Below are positions 41,002 through 49,206 of a stretch of DNA of 54,237 nucleotides, piece by piece. Within the stretch, counting starts at the first letter, position 1; each line of letters begins with the position of its first letter. The notes under the pieces were generated by a model. That model did not search any database. It was not told the DNA's origin and worked only from the letters and a program-made list of their open reading frames with translations. The translations under genes were made by a program, and so were the position numbers. The stretch is from an uncultured Clostridia bacterium (lineage in GTDB: Bacteria; Bacillota; Clostridia; Christensenellales; Borkfalkiaceae): assembly GCA_947090365.1 (NCBI GenBank), contig CAMUNT010000003.1, positions 1 to 54,237 of the forward strand, given 5' to 3'.

Positions 41002-42342
41002 ATGTACGATTACTGCATATATTCTCAGCTTAAAAGAAACGCAAAGGCCTGCAAAAGCTTCCACGTACCGGGGCATAAGGCGTGCGGGGAATTTAAGTCG
41101 AAATTCAAAGACGCTTCTCTGGACGTAACCGAGCTGTCGTATACCGACAACCTCTTATGCCCCGACGGCGCAATTGCAAAGGCGCAGAAGGATATTGCAA
41201 AGATATTCGGCGCAGAAAAAAGCTATATAACGACCGACGGCTCGACAAGCGGCGTGCTGGCGCTTGTATACTGCGCGTCCAAGCGCGGAAACAAGCTTAT
41301 CGTTTTCCGCAATTCGCATCAAAGCGTATGGAATGCGTGCAGGCTGTTCGGAATAGAACCGCTTATTGTACAGGGTGCGGAAAGGGAGGGCGTTTTACAG
41401 CCTCCCGACTGTGAAACTATCGAAAAGCTTATCTCAAACGACCCCAACATCGCAGGCGTGCTTGCTACCTCGCCCGACTATTACGGCAACGTGGCTCCGC
41501 TGTCGCGGTACAGGGATATTGTGAAAAAATACAACAGACTTCTGCTCGTTGACGAGGCGCACGGGGCTCACCTTGCCTTCGGAGATAACGGGTATGCGGG
41601 TCTGCACGCCGATATGTGGGTGGACGGAGCGCACAAAACGCTTGCAACATTAACACAGGGCGCAATAGTTTCGGTAAACAATCCCGACTTAATTCCCATT
41701 GCCGAGGACGCGCTTTTGCTTTTCCGCACTACCTCGCCCAGCTTCCCCATAATGGCTTCGGTGGAATACGGCGTAAAAAGCATTGCAAACAAAATAGCGG
41801 TGCTGAACAACGCAAAGCAAGCCGTTGCGCAGTTCAAAAAGGATGCAACGGAGCTCACCTTCTACAAAAGCGACGACTGGACCAAGCTTTTAGTCGACTT
41901 CAGGCCCTTCGGCGTCGACCCCCGTATAGCTATGAAATTGCTTGAAAAGAGAGGGATATACGCGGAGTTCGCTGACGGAAGATATATACTTTTTTATCTT
42001 TCGCCAATGATAAAAGAGAGCGACCTTGCCAACCTTAAAAAGCATCTGCTTGCGGTAGTCGGCAACAGAAAATTGCAGGGAACGTACCGCGAAAAACCCG
42101 AAATTCCCGAAACCGAACGCTCGTATTCCTTCCAGTACGCGCTGAAAAGACAGAGCGAGTGGATAGAGCTTGAAAAGGCGGTCGGCAGAATGTGCGCGAA
42201 AAACGCGGGCATCGCGCCCCCTTGCATTCCGCTTGTGGTAACGGGCGAAATGATAACCAACGCGACGGTCAACGCGCTGTCACAGGCAAAGTCCACTTTC
42301 GGATTAAACAACGGAAAAATATGCGTGGTAAAGAAATGGTAA
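41002..42342 (+). CDS. PLP-dependent Orn/Lys/Arg decarboxylase-family protein
   Basis: A 446-residue fold-type I PLP enzyme related to YaaO and the arginine/lysine decarboxylases. Blocks are CKSFHVPGHK, TELSYTDNL, TDGSTSGVLALVYC, LLVDEAHGAHL and VDGAHKTLATLTQGA, where Lys in AHKT binds PLP, then PGIP-like APPCIPLVVTGE. Whether the substrate is Arg, Lys or Orn cannot be told. The ATG at 41002 follows AGGAGA; the ORF extends 34 codons upstream without family similarity. It heads the decarboxylase-tmk-holB-ricT series also seen in Bacillus. Confidence 0.88.
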   Translation: MYDYCIYSQLKRNAKACKSFHVPGHKACGEFKSKFKDASLDVTELSYTDNLLCPDGAIAKAQKDIAKIFGAEKSYITTDGSTSGVLALVYCASKRGNKLIVFRNSHQSVWNACRLFGIEPLIVQGAEREGVLQPPDCETIEKLISNDPNIAGVLATSPDYYGNVAPLSRYRDIVKKYNRLLLVDEAHGAHLAFGDNGYAGLHADMWVDGAHKTLATLTQGAIVSVNNPDLIPIAEDALLLFRTTSPSFPIMASVEYGVKSIANKIAVLNNAKQAVAQFKKDATELTFYKSDDWTKLLVDFRPFGVDPRIAMKLLEKRGIYAEFADGRYILFYLSPMIKESDLANLKKHLLAVVGNRKLQGTYREKPEIPETERSYSFQYALKRQSEWIELEKAVGRMCAKNAGIAPPCIPLVVTGEMITNATVNALSQAKSTFGLNNGKICVVKKW

Positions 42343-42959
42343 AAGGTAAATTCGTAACGGTGGAGGGCTGTGAAGGCTCGGGCAAAAGCACTCAGCTTAA
42401 ATTGCTGTCCGCATATCTCGACAGGTTGAATATTCCCTATATACTGACGAGGGAGCCGGGCGGAAGTCCCATTGCGGAACAGATAAGAAAAATTATACTC
42501 GACGGCAAAAATACCGAGATGTGCGACGAGTGCGAGGCTATGCTTTACGCGTCGGCGCGCATACAGCACCTGCGCGAAAAGGTTATTCCCGCGCTTGAAG
42601 CGGGTAAGCTTGTAATTTGCGACAGGTACGTCGATTCTTCCCTTGCCTATCAGGGCGTCGCAAGGGGATTGGGGCTGGAATATATCGCCGATATAAACAA
42701 AAAAGCGCTTGAACTGTGCACGCCCGATTTAACGGTGTTTCTGAATATTTCGCCCGATAAGGCGTTCGTCCGCAAGAACGGGGCCGACGAAAACGACAGA
42801 ATGGAAAAACAGGGACTTGATTTTCACAAGCGCGTTTACGGCGGATATTTACAGCTTTTGGAAAAATACCCCAGGATATGCGCCGTCGAATGTAACGGCA
42901 CGATAGAGGAAACCAACGCGAATATTATAGATTTGCTCAGACGGAAGGGAATAATTTAA
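42336..42959 (+). CDS. tmk: Thymidylate kinase
   Basis: Phosphorylates dTMP to dTDP. The 207-residue protein has the P-loop VEGCEGSGKSTQ (about 8-19), TREPGG with the DR(Y/H)-type block CDRYVDSSLAYQG, and a LID region with Arg residues. Its start overlaps the end of the decarboxylase gene by 7 bp. The ATG at 42336 aligns with the usual MxGKF start; an ATG at 42321 is a possible alternative. Confidence 0.95.
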   Translation: MVKGKFVTVEGCEGSGKSTQLKLLSAYLDRLNIPYILTREPGGSPIAEQIRKIILDGKNTEMCDECEAMLYASARIQHLREKVIPALEAGKLVICDRYVDSSLAYQGVARGLGLEYIADINKKALELCTPDLTVFLNISPDKAFVRKNGADENDRMEKQGLDFHKRVYGGYLQLLEKYPRICAVECNGTIEETNANIIDLLRRKGII

Positions 42960-43877
42960 ATGAAACGGCTGATTACGGGGACGACGGCTTATACAGCGTT
43001 TTCAGGCGACGTCGATTCAAACAGAATATCGCACGCGTATATGCTGTATTTTCAGGACGCGAAAAATATGCGCGCGGCGCTGAAAATTTTCGCGTTAAAA
43101 TTTTTCGGCGTAAACGAAAACTGCCCCGACGGCAAAAGAATACTGAACGAAAGTTTTTCCGACCTTAAAATTTTTCCCGAAGAGGGGAAAAAGATTACTG
43201 CGGACTGTGCGTCCGCAATGCTTGCCGACTGCGCTTTAAAACCCCTTGAAAGGGAAAAAAAGCTTTATATAATCAGTTCGTTTAACGATTCGGCTCCGCT
43301 CGTTCAGAACAAGCTTTTAAAGACGCTGGAGGAGCCGTATGACGGAGTGCATTTCCTGCTTGGCGTCACCTCGCTTGCGCCCGTTCTCGATACGGTGAAG
43401 TCGAGGGTCAAGATGTTGACGATTCCGCCCTTTTCTGAAACGGAAATTTTTTCCGCGCTTGAAAGAAAGGGAAGCAATCCGCTGAACGGAAAGGCTTCGG
43501 AGAGCTGCGGAGGAATATTCGGCGTTGCCGAAAATATGGTCGAAGGCGGATGGTTTGCGGAAATAAACTCCGCCGCCGAAGAAATATGCACTACCGCAGA
43601 TATAGGAAGGGTAGGCGAGGTTGCCGTAAAGTACGGCGATACGAAATATAAGACGGAACTGCTGTCCGCAATAGCGTTGCGCTATCACAAGGCGCTTAGG
43701 GACAGCGTCAACGGCAAGCAGACTTGCTTTACGGCGCCCGCGCTGATTTTTGCGGGCAATTGCACGGACAAGGCGTGCGCGGACCTGAAATTCAACGCTT
43801 TTTTTCAGGGACTTTTGTACGATTTAATGCTTCGCGTGATAGAGGAGAATGAAAAATGGTTAAAATTACAGGGGTAA
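42960..43877 (+). CDS. holB: DNA polymerase III delta' subunit (HolB)
   Basis: A 305-residue clamp-loader subunit. It shows the delta' pattern without a P-loop: RISHAYMLYF, REKKLYIISSFNDSAPLVQN (normally the KVYIIDxADxMxxxAQN block), KLLKTLEEPYDGVHFLLGV and a Walker-B-like remnant. The C-terminal half is diverged, and the zinc-finger cysteines of clamp-loader gamma are missing, which fits delta'. The ATG directly follows the tmk stop, and the 3' end overlaps ricT by 22 bp. Confidence 0.85.
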   Translation: MKRLITGTTAYTAFSGDVDSNRISHAYMLYFQDAKNMRAALKIFALKFFGVNENCPDGKRILNESFSDLKIFPEEGKKITADCASAMLADCALKPLEREKKLYIISSFNDSAPLVQNKLLKTLEEPYDGVHFLLGVTSLAPVLDTVKSRVKMLTIPPFSETEIFSALERKGSNPLNGKASESCGGIFGVAENMVEGGWFAEINSAAEEICTTADIGRVGEVAVKYGDTKYKTELLSAIALRYHKALRDSVNGKQTCFTAPALIFAGNCTDKACADLKFNAFFQGLLYDLMLRVIEENEKWLKLQG

Positions 43878-44740
43878 GCTTTACCGAAAACGGAAAAATT
43901 TATTACTTTTCTCCCGGTAAAGACAGCGAAAAATACGTGAAAGGTACGGGCGTAATAGTCGATACCGCGCGCGGGCACGAGTACGCAACGGTGGTTATTC
44001 CCGTCAGCGAGGTGGACGAAAGCAGAATTATTCCGCCGTTGAAGCCCGTTTTGCGCATTGCGACCAAGCGCGATCTTGAAACGATAAAAAAGAACAACGA
44101 GCGCAAGCCCGAAGCGATGAAAACCGTTGAGGAAAAAATAGAAAAACACAAGCTGAATATGAAGCTTATCGACTGCGAGTTTTCGTTCGACGGATCAAAA
44201 GCGGTATTTTATTATTCCGCACCAAACCGCGTGGACTTCCGCGAGCTTGTAAAGGAGCTGTCCTCCGTTTTCAAAATGAGGATAGAATTAAGACAGCTGG
44301 GCATACGCGACGAAATTAAAATGATAGGCGGAATAGGCGCGTGCGGAAGAGAGTGCTGCTGTTCGGCGTATATGCCCGACATCAATAAAGTAACCATTAA
44401 AATGGCAAAAACACAGAACCTTTCGTTAAATCCCGCAAAAATTTCGGGTCTGTGCGGAAGACTTATGTGCTGTCTTGCCTACGAAAACGACTACTACGTC
44501 GAGGCGGGCAAGCATATCCCCAAAATCGGTATGGAGGTAGGCACGCCCGACGGCAGGGGAACGGTTGTGAACATCAATATGCTCAAGATGCAGGTTCGCG
44601 TAAAGATAGAGGACAAGGCGAAGGACATTGTCGCCTTCCACGACTACCCCGTCAAAGATCTGAAATTCAAAAATCAGAATAAAAACGACGGAGAAGAAAA
44701 GAATTCCGACGGTAAGAAAGAAATTATCGATAAAAATTAA
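43856..44740 (+). CDS. ricT: PSP1-domain protein RicT (YaaT)
   Basis: RicT acts with RicA and RicF in the Y-complex that guides RNase Y-dependent mRNA maturation and influences sporulation and competence. The 294-residue protein has the PSP1 domain with the conserved cysteines GACGRECCCSAYMPD (about 162-176) and GLCGRLMCCLAYE (about 199-211), which bind an iron-sulfur cluster in the Bacillus protein. The C terminus is Lys/Asp-rich. Its translation begins inside holB, indicating coupling. Confidence 0.93.
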   Translation: MVKITGVSFTENGKIYYFSPGKDSEKYVKGTGVIVDTARGHEYATVVIPVSEVDESRIIPPLKPVLRIATKRDLETIKKNNERKPEAMKTVEEKIEKHKLNMKLIDCEFSFDGSKAVFYYSAPNRVDFRELVKELSSVFKMRIELRQLGIRDEIKMIGGIGACGRECCCSAYMPDINKVTIKMAKTQNLSLNPAKISGLCGRLMCCLAYENDYYVEAGKHIPKIGMEVGTPDGRGTVVNINMLKMQVRVKIEDKAKDIVAFHDYPVKDLKFKNQNKNDGEEKNSDGKKEIIDKN

Positions 44741-44748
44741 AAATATTC

Positions 44749-44777
44749 TTTACAGCACGAAAATATTGTGTTATAAT
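44749..44777 (+). promoter_or_regulatory. Ferredoxin promoter
   Basis: TTTACA (44749-44754), 17-nt spacer, TATAAT (44772-44777), followed by a leader with the strong ribosome site TTGGAGG. Confidence 0.75.
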
Positions 44778-44823
44778 TCAAATCAGTGGCGTAAGCTACA
44801 ATTTAATTGGAGGAACTTAATTT

Positions 44824-44994
44824 ATGGCACACTCTATTACTGACGAATGCGTAAGCTGCGGCGCGTGCGCAGGCACTTGCCCCGTTGAAGCTATTTCCGA
44901 GGGCGCTGACAAGTACGTGGTTAATCCCGACGTTTGTATTGACTGCGGTGCTTGCGAGGACGTTTGCCCGACAGGCGCTATTAAAGCCGACTAA
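44824..44994 (+). CDS. 2[4Fe-4S] ferredoxin
   Basis: A 56-residue electron carrier with two Cys-x2-Cys-x2-Cys-x3-Cys-Pro clusters: CVSCGACAGTCPVEAI and CIDCGACEDVCPTGAI. This is the classical clostridial-type ferredoxin. It has its own promoter and terminator, so it is a single-gene unit inserted between ricT and trmN6. Confidence 0.95.
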   Translation: MAHSITDECVSCGACAGTCPVEAISEGADKYVVNPDVCIDCGACEDVCPTGAIKAD

Positions 44995-45009
44995 TTGAGG
45001 AATAGAAAA

Positions 45010-45036
45010 GCGGGGGAGAATAATCCTCCGCTTTTT
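45010..45036 (+). terminator. Ferredoxin terminator
   Basis: GCGGGGGA-gaataa-TCCTCCGC stem followed by TTTTT. Confidence 0.88.
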
Positions 45037-45043
45037 CTATATT

Positions 45044-45110
45044 TTAAGTTTGATTTACGGCAAACGGGCTTTACGGTCAAGCAATAAAGATACAACGGTT
45101 AAACGTAAGG
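45044..45110 (+). repeat. Variant copy of the dispersed 68-70 bp repeat
   Basis: AAGTTTGATTTACGGCAAAC followed by GCAATAAAGATACAACGG and TTAAACGTAAGG keeps the order and spacing of the blocks seen at 24066-24218 and 9297-9390. It ends next to the ATG of the methyltransferase gene. Confidence 0.55.
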
Positions 45111-45113
45111 TTT

Positions 45114-45785
45114 ATGTTAAAAGACGGTGAAGTACTCGAAAGCTTTTTCGGGGATAAAAAAATAATTCAGAACGTGAATTTATACCGCTTCACTTCGGAC
45201 AGCATTCTGCTGTCCCGCTTCGCGCGCGCAAAGGCGGGCGACAGGGTCGCCGATTTCTGTTCGGGAAGCGGAGTCGTGGGATTTCACTTTCTGTGCCTTA
45301 ACCCCGTAATATCCTCGCTCGATTTATTCGAAATGCAGGCTTCGCTTGCCGATATGAGCAGGAGAACGGCTGAAATGAACGGCTTCGACTGCACAGTGCA
45401 CTGCTGTAAAATTCAGGATATCGGACGGGAATACGACGATAAATTTTCTCTCATTTTATGCAACCCGCCTTACGAGCGGGCGGGCTTCGAAAACGAGGTT
45501 TACGAGCGCGCCGTTTGCAGAAAAGAGCTGACCGTCACCCTTTTCGAGACAGTAGACTGCGCATACAGGGCGTTGAAGTTCGGCGGAAGGCTGGCAATAA
45601 TTCAGCGCGCCGACCGTACGGCGGAGCTTATTTACCTTTTGAAAAAGAGGGGGTTGGAGCCTAAAAGGTTGCAGCTTGTAACTGGCGCGATGGGGGCAAA
45701 GCCCTACCTTGTTATGATAGAAGCGGTAAAGGGCGGAAAGGAAGGTATCGAAATTTTACCCGAGGTCGTAAATGGTAAACTATAA
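45114..45785 (+). CDS. TrmN6-like tRNA (adenine37-N6)-methyltransferase (YabB)
   Basis: A 223-residue SAM-dependent methyltransferase: start ESFFGDKKIIQ, FTSDSILLSRFA, SAM motif VADFCSGSGVVGF (about 42-54) and the N6-adenine signature LILCNPPYERAG (about 114-125). It matches YabB/TrmN6, which modifies A37 of tRNA-Val in Escherichia coli. Its place before rsmI is the conserved yabB-rsmI pairing. AAGG only 3 nt before the ATG makes a poor ribosome site, and the repeat copy directly abuts the start. Confidence 0.9.
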   Translation: MLKDGEVLESFFGDKKIIQNVNLYRFTSDSILLSRFARAKAGDRVADFCSGSGVVGFHFLCLNPVISSLDLFEMQASLADMSRRTAEMNGFDCTVHCCKIQDIGREYDDKFSLILCNPPYERAGFENEVYERAVCRKELTVTLFETVDCAYRALKFGGRLAIIQRADRTAELIYLLKKRGLEPKRLQLVTGAMGAKPYLVMIEAVKGGKEGIEILPEVVNGKL

Positions 45786-46296
45786 CGGCAGAAAAATAAT
45801 CTACACCTTCAAATACGGCGCGTATATTACGCTGACGGACAAGCTTTTGTACGTTTTAGCTACGGTATTGTTTTTCCTTTTTTTCGGCATATCGCTTTTT
45901 ATGGTTTGCCATTACGTTGACAATGATTCTGTTACGTACAAAGGACTTATTGTCAGCTGTGTCGCGGGACTTATATATCTTGCAACGACGGTATACTGTA
46001 TATGCAAAGCAAAGCGCGTTGACAAAGATATATCAAAATGGCTTAAAGACGAAAGCCTTTTCGAGTCCTGTGCGGAGGTTTATGAGTTCGAAGAATGGTA
46101 TGAGCGCGGAAGCGTTTCTTATAAGTTAGGTATAAGTTTTAAAAACAACGGTGAACAATACAGGCAATATACTTCGCGGAGCGAAAGTATCTGGCGTTTT
46201 AAAAAAATTTGCAATTTAGTGAAAAGCAATAAGCTTGAAATTCTGTATTCTCCCAAATACGGCGAGGTAATGGTGCTTGCCGAACAGGTTAAATAA
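45772..46296 (+). CDS. Membrane protein of unknown function
   Basis: A 174-residue protein with two hydrophobic segments (about 26-48 and 60-80) and a soluble C-terminal part (about 85-174) containing YEFEEWYERGSVSYKLGISF and KICNLVKSNKLEILYSPKYG. I recognise no family. It overlaps both neighbours (14 bp with the methyltransferase, 1 bp with rsmI), so it is translated with them, but it is not part of the usual yabB-rsmI arrangement. The fold of the soluble part resembles small PH-like domains by eye only. Confidence 0.8.
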   Translation: MVNYNGRKIIYTFKYGAYITLTDKLLYVLATVLFFLFFGISLFMVCHYVDNDSVTYKGLIVSCVAGLIYLATTVYCICKAKRVDKDISKWLKDESLFESCAEVYEFEEWYERGSVSYKLGISFKNNGEQYRQYTSRSESIWRFKKICNLVKSNKLEILYSPKYGEVMVLAEQVK

Positions 46297-47105
46297 TGGT
46301 TTATTTTGTAGCAACGCCGATAGGCAATTTAAAGGATATTTCTTTGAGAGCGCTTGAAGTACTGCGCTCGGTTGACGTGATTTTCTGCGAAGATACGCGC
46401 CGTTCGTTAAAGCTTTTAAACGCCTACGAAATAAAAAAACCGCTGAAAAGCTGTCATAAATTCAACGAACGCGAGGCGTCGGAAAAGATAATTGCCGAGG
46501 CGCGCGAGGGAAAGGAAATCGCGGTTATTTCGGACGCGGGTATGCCCGTAATTTCAGACCCGGGCAATATAGTCTGTTCCGCGCTGAAAGATGCCGGGAT
46601 AGATTATACCGTTGTGCCGGGCGCCAACGCGTTTTTGTCAGCACTCATACTTTCGGCAATGCCCGCCGACAGATTTGCGTTTATCGGCTTTCTGCCCGAA
46701 AAGGCGGGGGAGTGCAAGGCGGTTCTCGAAAAGTACAAAAATTTAGATATGACGCTGTGCTTCCACTGCGCCCCGCAGGACGTTGACCGCAATATATCCT
46801 GCGCCTATTCCGTTTTCGGCGAAAGGAACGCCTGCGCCGTAAGGGAGATTACGAAAATTCACGAGCAGGCGATTTCCTTTAAATTATCAGAGGGGTTGCA
46901 GTGTGAAAAGCGCGGCGAATACGTGCTTTTAATCGGCGGTGCAAAAAAGGAAGAAAATCCGCTGAATAAACTTTCCGAAAGAGAGCATATACTCCACTAT
47001 ATGCGCGGGGGAATGAGTAAAAAGGACGCCGTAAAGCAGGCTTCGAAGGACAGGGGCGCAGCTAAATCTGAGCTGTATAAATTTTCAATCGATATAGGTG
47101 AATAA
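46296..47105 (+). CDS. rsmI: 16S rRNA (cytidine1402-2'-O)-methyltransferase
   Basis: Methylates the ribose of C1402 in 16S rRNA. The 269-residue TP-methylase-fold protein begins VYFVATPIGNLKDISLRA, then FCEDTRRSLKLL, VISDAGMPVISDPG, and VVPGANAFLSALILSAMP, with GFLPEKAGE. All are diagnostic of RsmI. The start overlaps the preceding stop. Confidence 0.96.
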   Translation: MVYFVATPIGNLKDISLRALEVLRSVDVIFCEDTRRSLKLLNAYEIKKPLKSCHKFNEREASEKIIAEAREGKEIAVISDAGMPVISDPGNIVCSALKDAGIDYTVVPGANAFLSALILSAMPADRFAFIGFLPEKAGECKAVLEKYKNLDMTLCFHCAPQDVDRNISCAYSVFGERNACAVREITKIHEQAISFKLSEGLQCEKRGEYVLLIGGAKKEENPLNKLSEREHILHYMRGGMSKKDAVKQASKDRGAAKSELYKFSIDIGE

Positions 47106-47106
47106 A

Positions 47107-48117
47107 ATGTCAAATAAAAACCGTAAAAACGAGGACGAAAAGCTTACTATTTACGAATACGAGCAAAAATTTTCCAAACGTGAAAACGCGCGGGGCGCAA
47201 AAATTCTGCTTACGCTTATCGCGTCTGCTATTGGAGTATTCCTGTTCTTTTGTCTTTTCTCGGTAACGATGCGCGTGTGGGATATTAATATGTACGCGGG
47301 CATAGGCGTTGCGTGCGCAAGCGCGTTGGTATACATAATTTTATATATAGTCCCGCTTATAAGAATTTTCAAAACCGATTATTTTATCGTAAACGTCAAC
47401 GCGCGTACGGCGAAGGAGGCTAAAAGCCACAATAAAAAAGTCCGCCGTAATATCGCGGATAAAATAATCGATTTGACCGGCAAGGTCGAAGGCGTGTGCT
47501 GGTACGATAACGAAACGGTCGGGAAATTGGCTATTGCGGTAAAAAACAACGACGAAAAGGGGATTATGAAAAACCTTACCGCACTGTATTCCGGTTCGGT
47601 GAAAAAAAGCGCAAAGGAGCTTATTTTCAAATCTTCCGTAAAGTCGGGAATGTACTCCGCGCTGTCGCAGACCAATAAAGTTGACGCAATGCTGGTCGCG
47701 GTTCTCAACTTACAGCTTGTAAAGGATTTGATTTTTTTGTACGGCTTCCGTCCCTCGGACGCTAAGCTTGTAAGGATATTTGCAAGAATTCTGCAAAATT
47801 CGCTTATAGCATACGGACTCGGCGGGGCAAAAATAGGCAATTCGGTGGTGCAGACTATGGGCACCGCGGTGAGGGGTATTCCGCTTTTGGGCTCGGCGAT
47901 TTCCACGCTTGTCGATTCGTCCGTACAGGGGCTTACCAACGGCGTACTTACGACCGTTATCGGCTATCAGACGATAAAGTATCTCAACAACGAATACAGG
48001 TTGCAGGAAATTTTGGACGGAGTAGAAATAGTCGAAACCGAGGAAGCGTTCAAGGAAGCGTGCGACGAGCTTGAAAAAGAATTGAAAAAAGGCAAGAAAT
48101 TACCGCAGGCGGTATAA
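47107..48117 (+). CDS. DUF697-type membrane protein
   Basis: A 336-residue protein with two N-terminal membrane segments (about 35-57 and 65-90) and a later DUF697-like region containing VDAMLVAVLNLQLVKDLIF and RPSDAKLVRIFARILQNSL, followed by a Gly-rich hydrophobic stretch (about 240-290). No GTPase motif is present, unlike some DUF697 fusions. Function unknown. I choose the ATG at 47107, 5 nt after AGGTGA inside the rsmI end, over a GTG at 47098. Confidence 0.78.
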   Translation: MSNKNRKNEDEKLTIYEYEQKFSKRENARGAKILLTLIASAIGVFLFFCLFSVTMRVWDINMYAGIGVACASALVYIILYIVPLIRIFKTDYFIVNVNARTAKEAKSHNKKVRRNIADKIIDLTGKVEGVCWYDNETVGKLAIAVKNNDEKGIMKNLTALYSGSVKKSAKELIFKSSVKSGMYSALSQTNKVDAMLVAVLNLQLVKDLIFLYGFRPSDAKLVRIFARILQNSLIAYGLGGAKIGNSVVQTMGTAVRGIPLLGSAISTLVDSSVQGLTNGVLTTVIGYQTIKYLNNEYRLQEILDGVEIVETEEAFKEACDELEKELKKGKKLPQAV

Positions 48118-48136
48118 TTATAAAGGGAGGTAAATT

Positions 48137-49198
48137 ATGAAAGATATAGAGTTGATTGAAAAATTATGCAATGCGAGGGGTGCTTCGGGCTTCGAGGACG
48201 AGGTGCTGGACATCGTGCGCGGGTATTGCGCGGACTTTGCAACCTTTAAAGAGGACAGTATGCGCAACCTGTATATTTATCCTAAAACAAACAAGGGCAA
48301 CCGTCCGCAGATACTTTTAGACGCGCATTCCGACGAGGTGGGCTTTATGATTCAGGCAATTAAGCCCGACGGTACGCTCCGCTTTATTCCTATCGGCGGT
48401 TGGAACGAAAAAAGTCTGCCCTCCTCAAAGGTGCAGATTTATACTTCGTCGGGATATATCAGCGGGGTAATCACCGCAATGTCCCCCCATTTAATGACCG
48501 CCGACCAGAGAAACGCGCCCGTCTCTTACGAAAATCTTACGATAGATATAGGTGCTACAAGCGATAACGAAGCAAAGGAAATGGGCGTTGAAATAGGTGC
48601 GCCGGCAGTTCCGCTGTCCCCCTTCGGATACGATGAAAAGCGCGGTATTCTTCACGGCAAGGCGTTCGACGACAGGCTTGGCGTAGCTTCTATGCTGATA
48701 TGCTTAAAGTCGCTTACGGCGCAGAAAACGGATATGGACATAGTGGGCGTAATCTCCTCGCAGGAGGAGGTAGGCGAGCGCGGTATCACCGCCGTAATGC
48801 ACAATATTAAGCCCTCCGTTGCAATCTGCTTCGAGGGCTGTCCCGCGGACGACACTTCCGCACCGCCGTATATGGTTCAGGACGCGCTGAGAAAAGGGGT
48901 TATGCTCCGCTATATGGACAGAACGGTTATCTGCACCCCGCGGTTCACCTCGTTTGCCAGAGAGGTTGCAGAAAAAAAGGGTATCAAGGTGCAAATGGCG
49001 GTCCGCTCGGGCGGGGGCAACAACGGCGCTTATATAATTTCCGCGAACGGCGGAACGCCCGTAATAGTTGCGGGTATTCCCGTAAGATACATTCACACCT
49101 TCAACTGCATAGCGATGTTGGAGGACGTTAAAGAGTGCGCTTCCTTCGGCGTCGAGCTGTGCAAAAGTCTTAACAAAGAAATAGTCGAGAGGTTTTAA
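48137..49198 (+). CDS. M42-family metallo-aminopeptidase
   Basis: A 353-residue dinuclear metal aminopeptidase of the FrvX/YsdC/PepA type. Metal ligands are visible in LLDAHSDEVGFMI (His), KAFDDRLGV (Asp), SSQEEVGERG (Glu pair) and RYIHTFNC (His). Start blocks LCNARGASGFEDEV are typical. The members form large cytosolic assemblies that trim peptides. The ribosome site GGGAGG is strong. Confidence 0.93.
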   Translation: MKDIELIEKLCNARGASGFEDEVLDIVRGYCADFATFKEDSMRNLYIYPKTNKGNRPQILLDAHSDEVGFMIQAIKPDGTLRFIPIGGWNEKSLPSSKVQIYTSSGYISGVITAMSPHLMTADQRNAPVSYENLTIDIGATSDNEAKEMGVEIGAPAVPLSPFGYDEKRGILHGKAFDDRLGVASMLICLKSLTAQKTDMDIVGVISSQEEVGERGITAVMHNIKPSVAICFEGCPADDTSAPPYMVQDALRKGVMLRYMDRTVICTPRFTSFAREVAEKKGIKVQMAVRSGGGNNGAYIISANGGTPVIVAGIPVRYIHTFNCIAMLEDVKECASFGVELCKSLNKEIVERF

Positions 49199-49206
49199 TT
49201 AATTTA

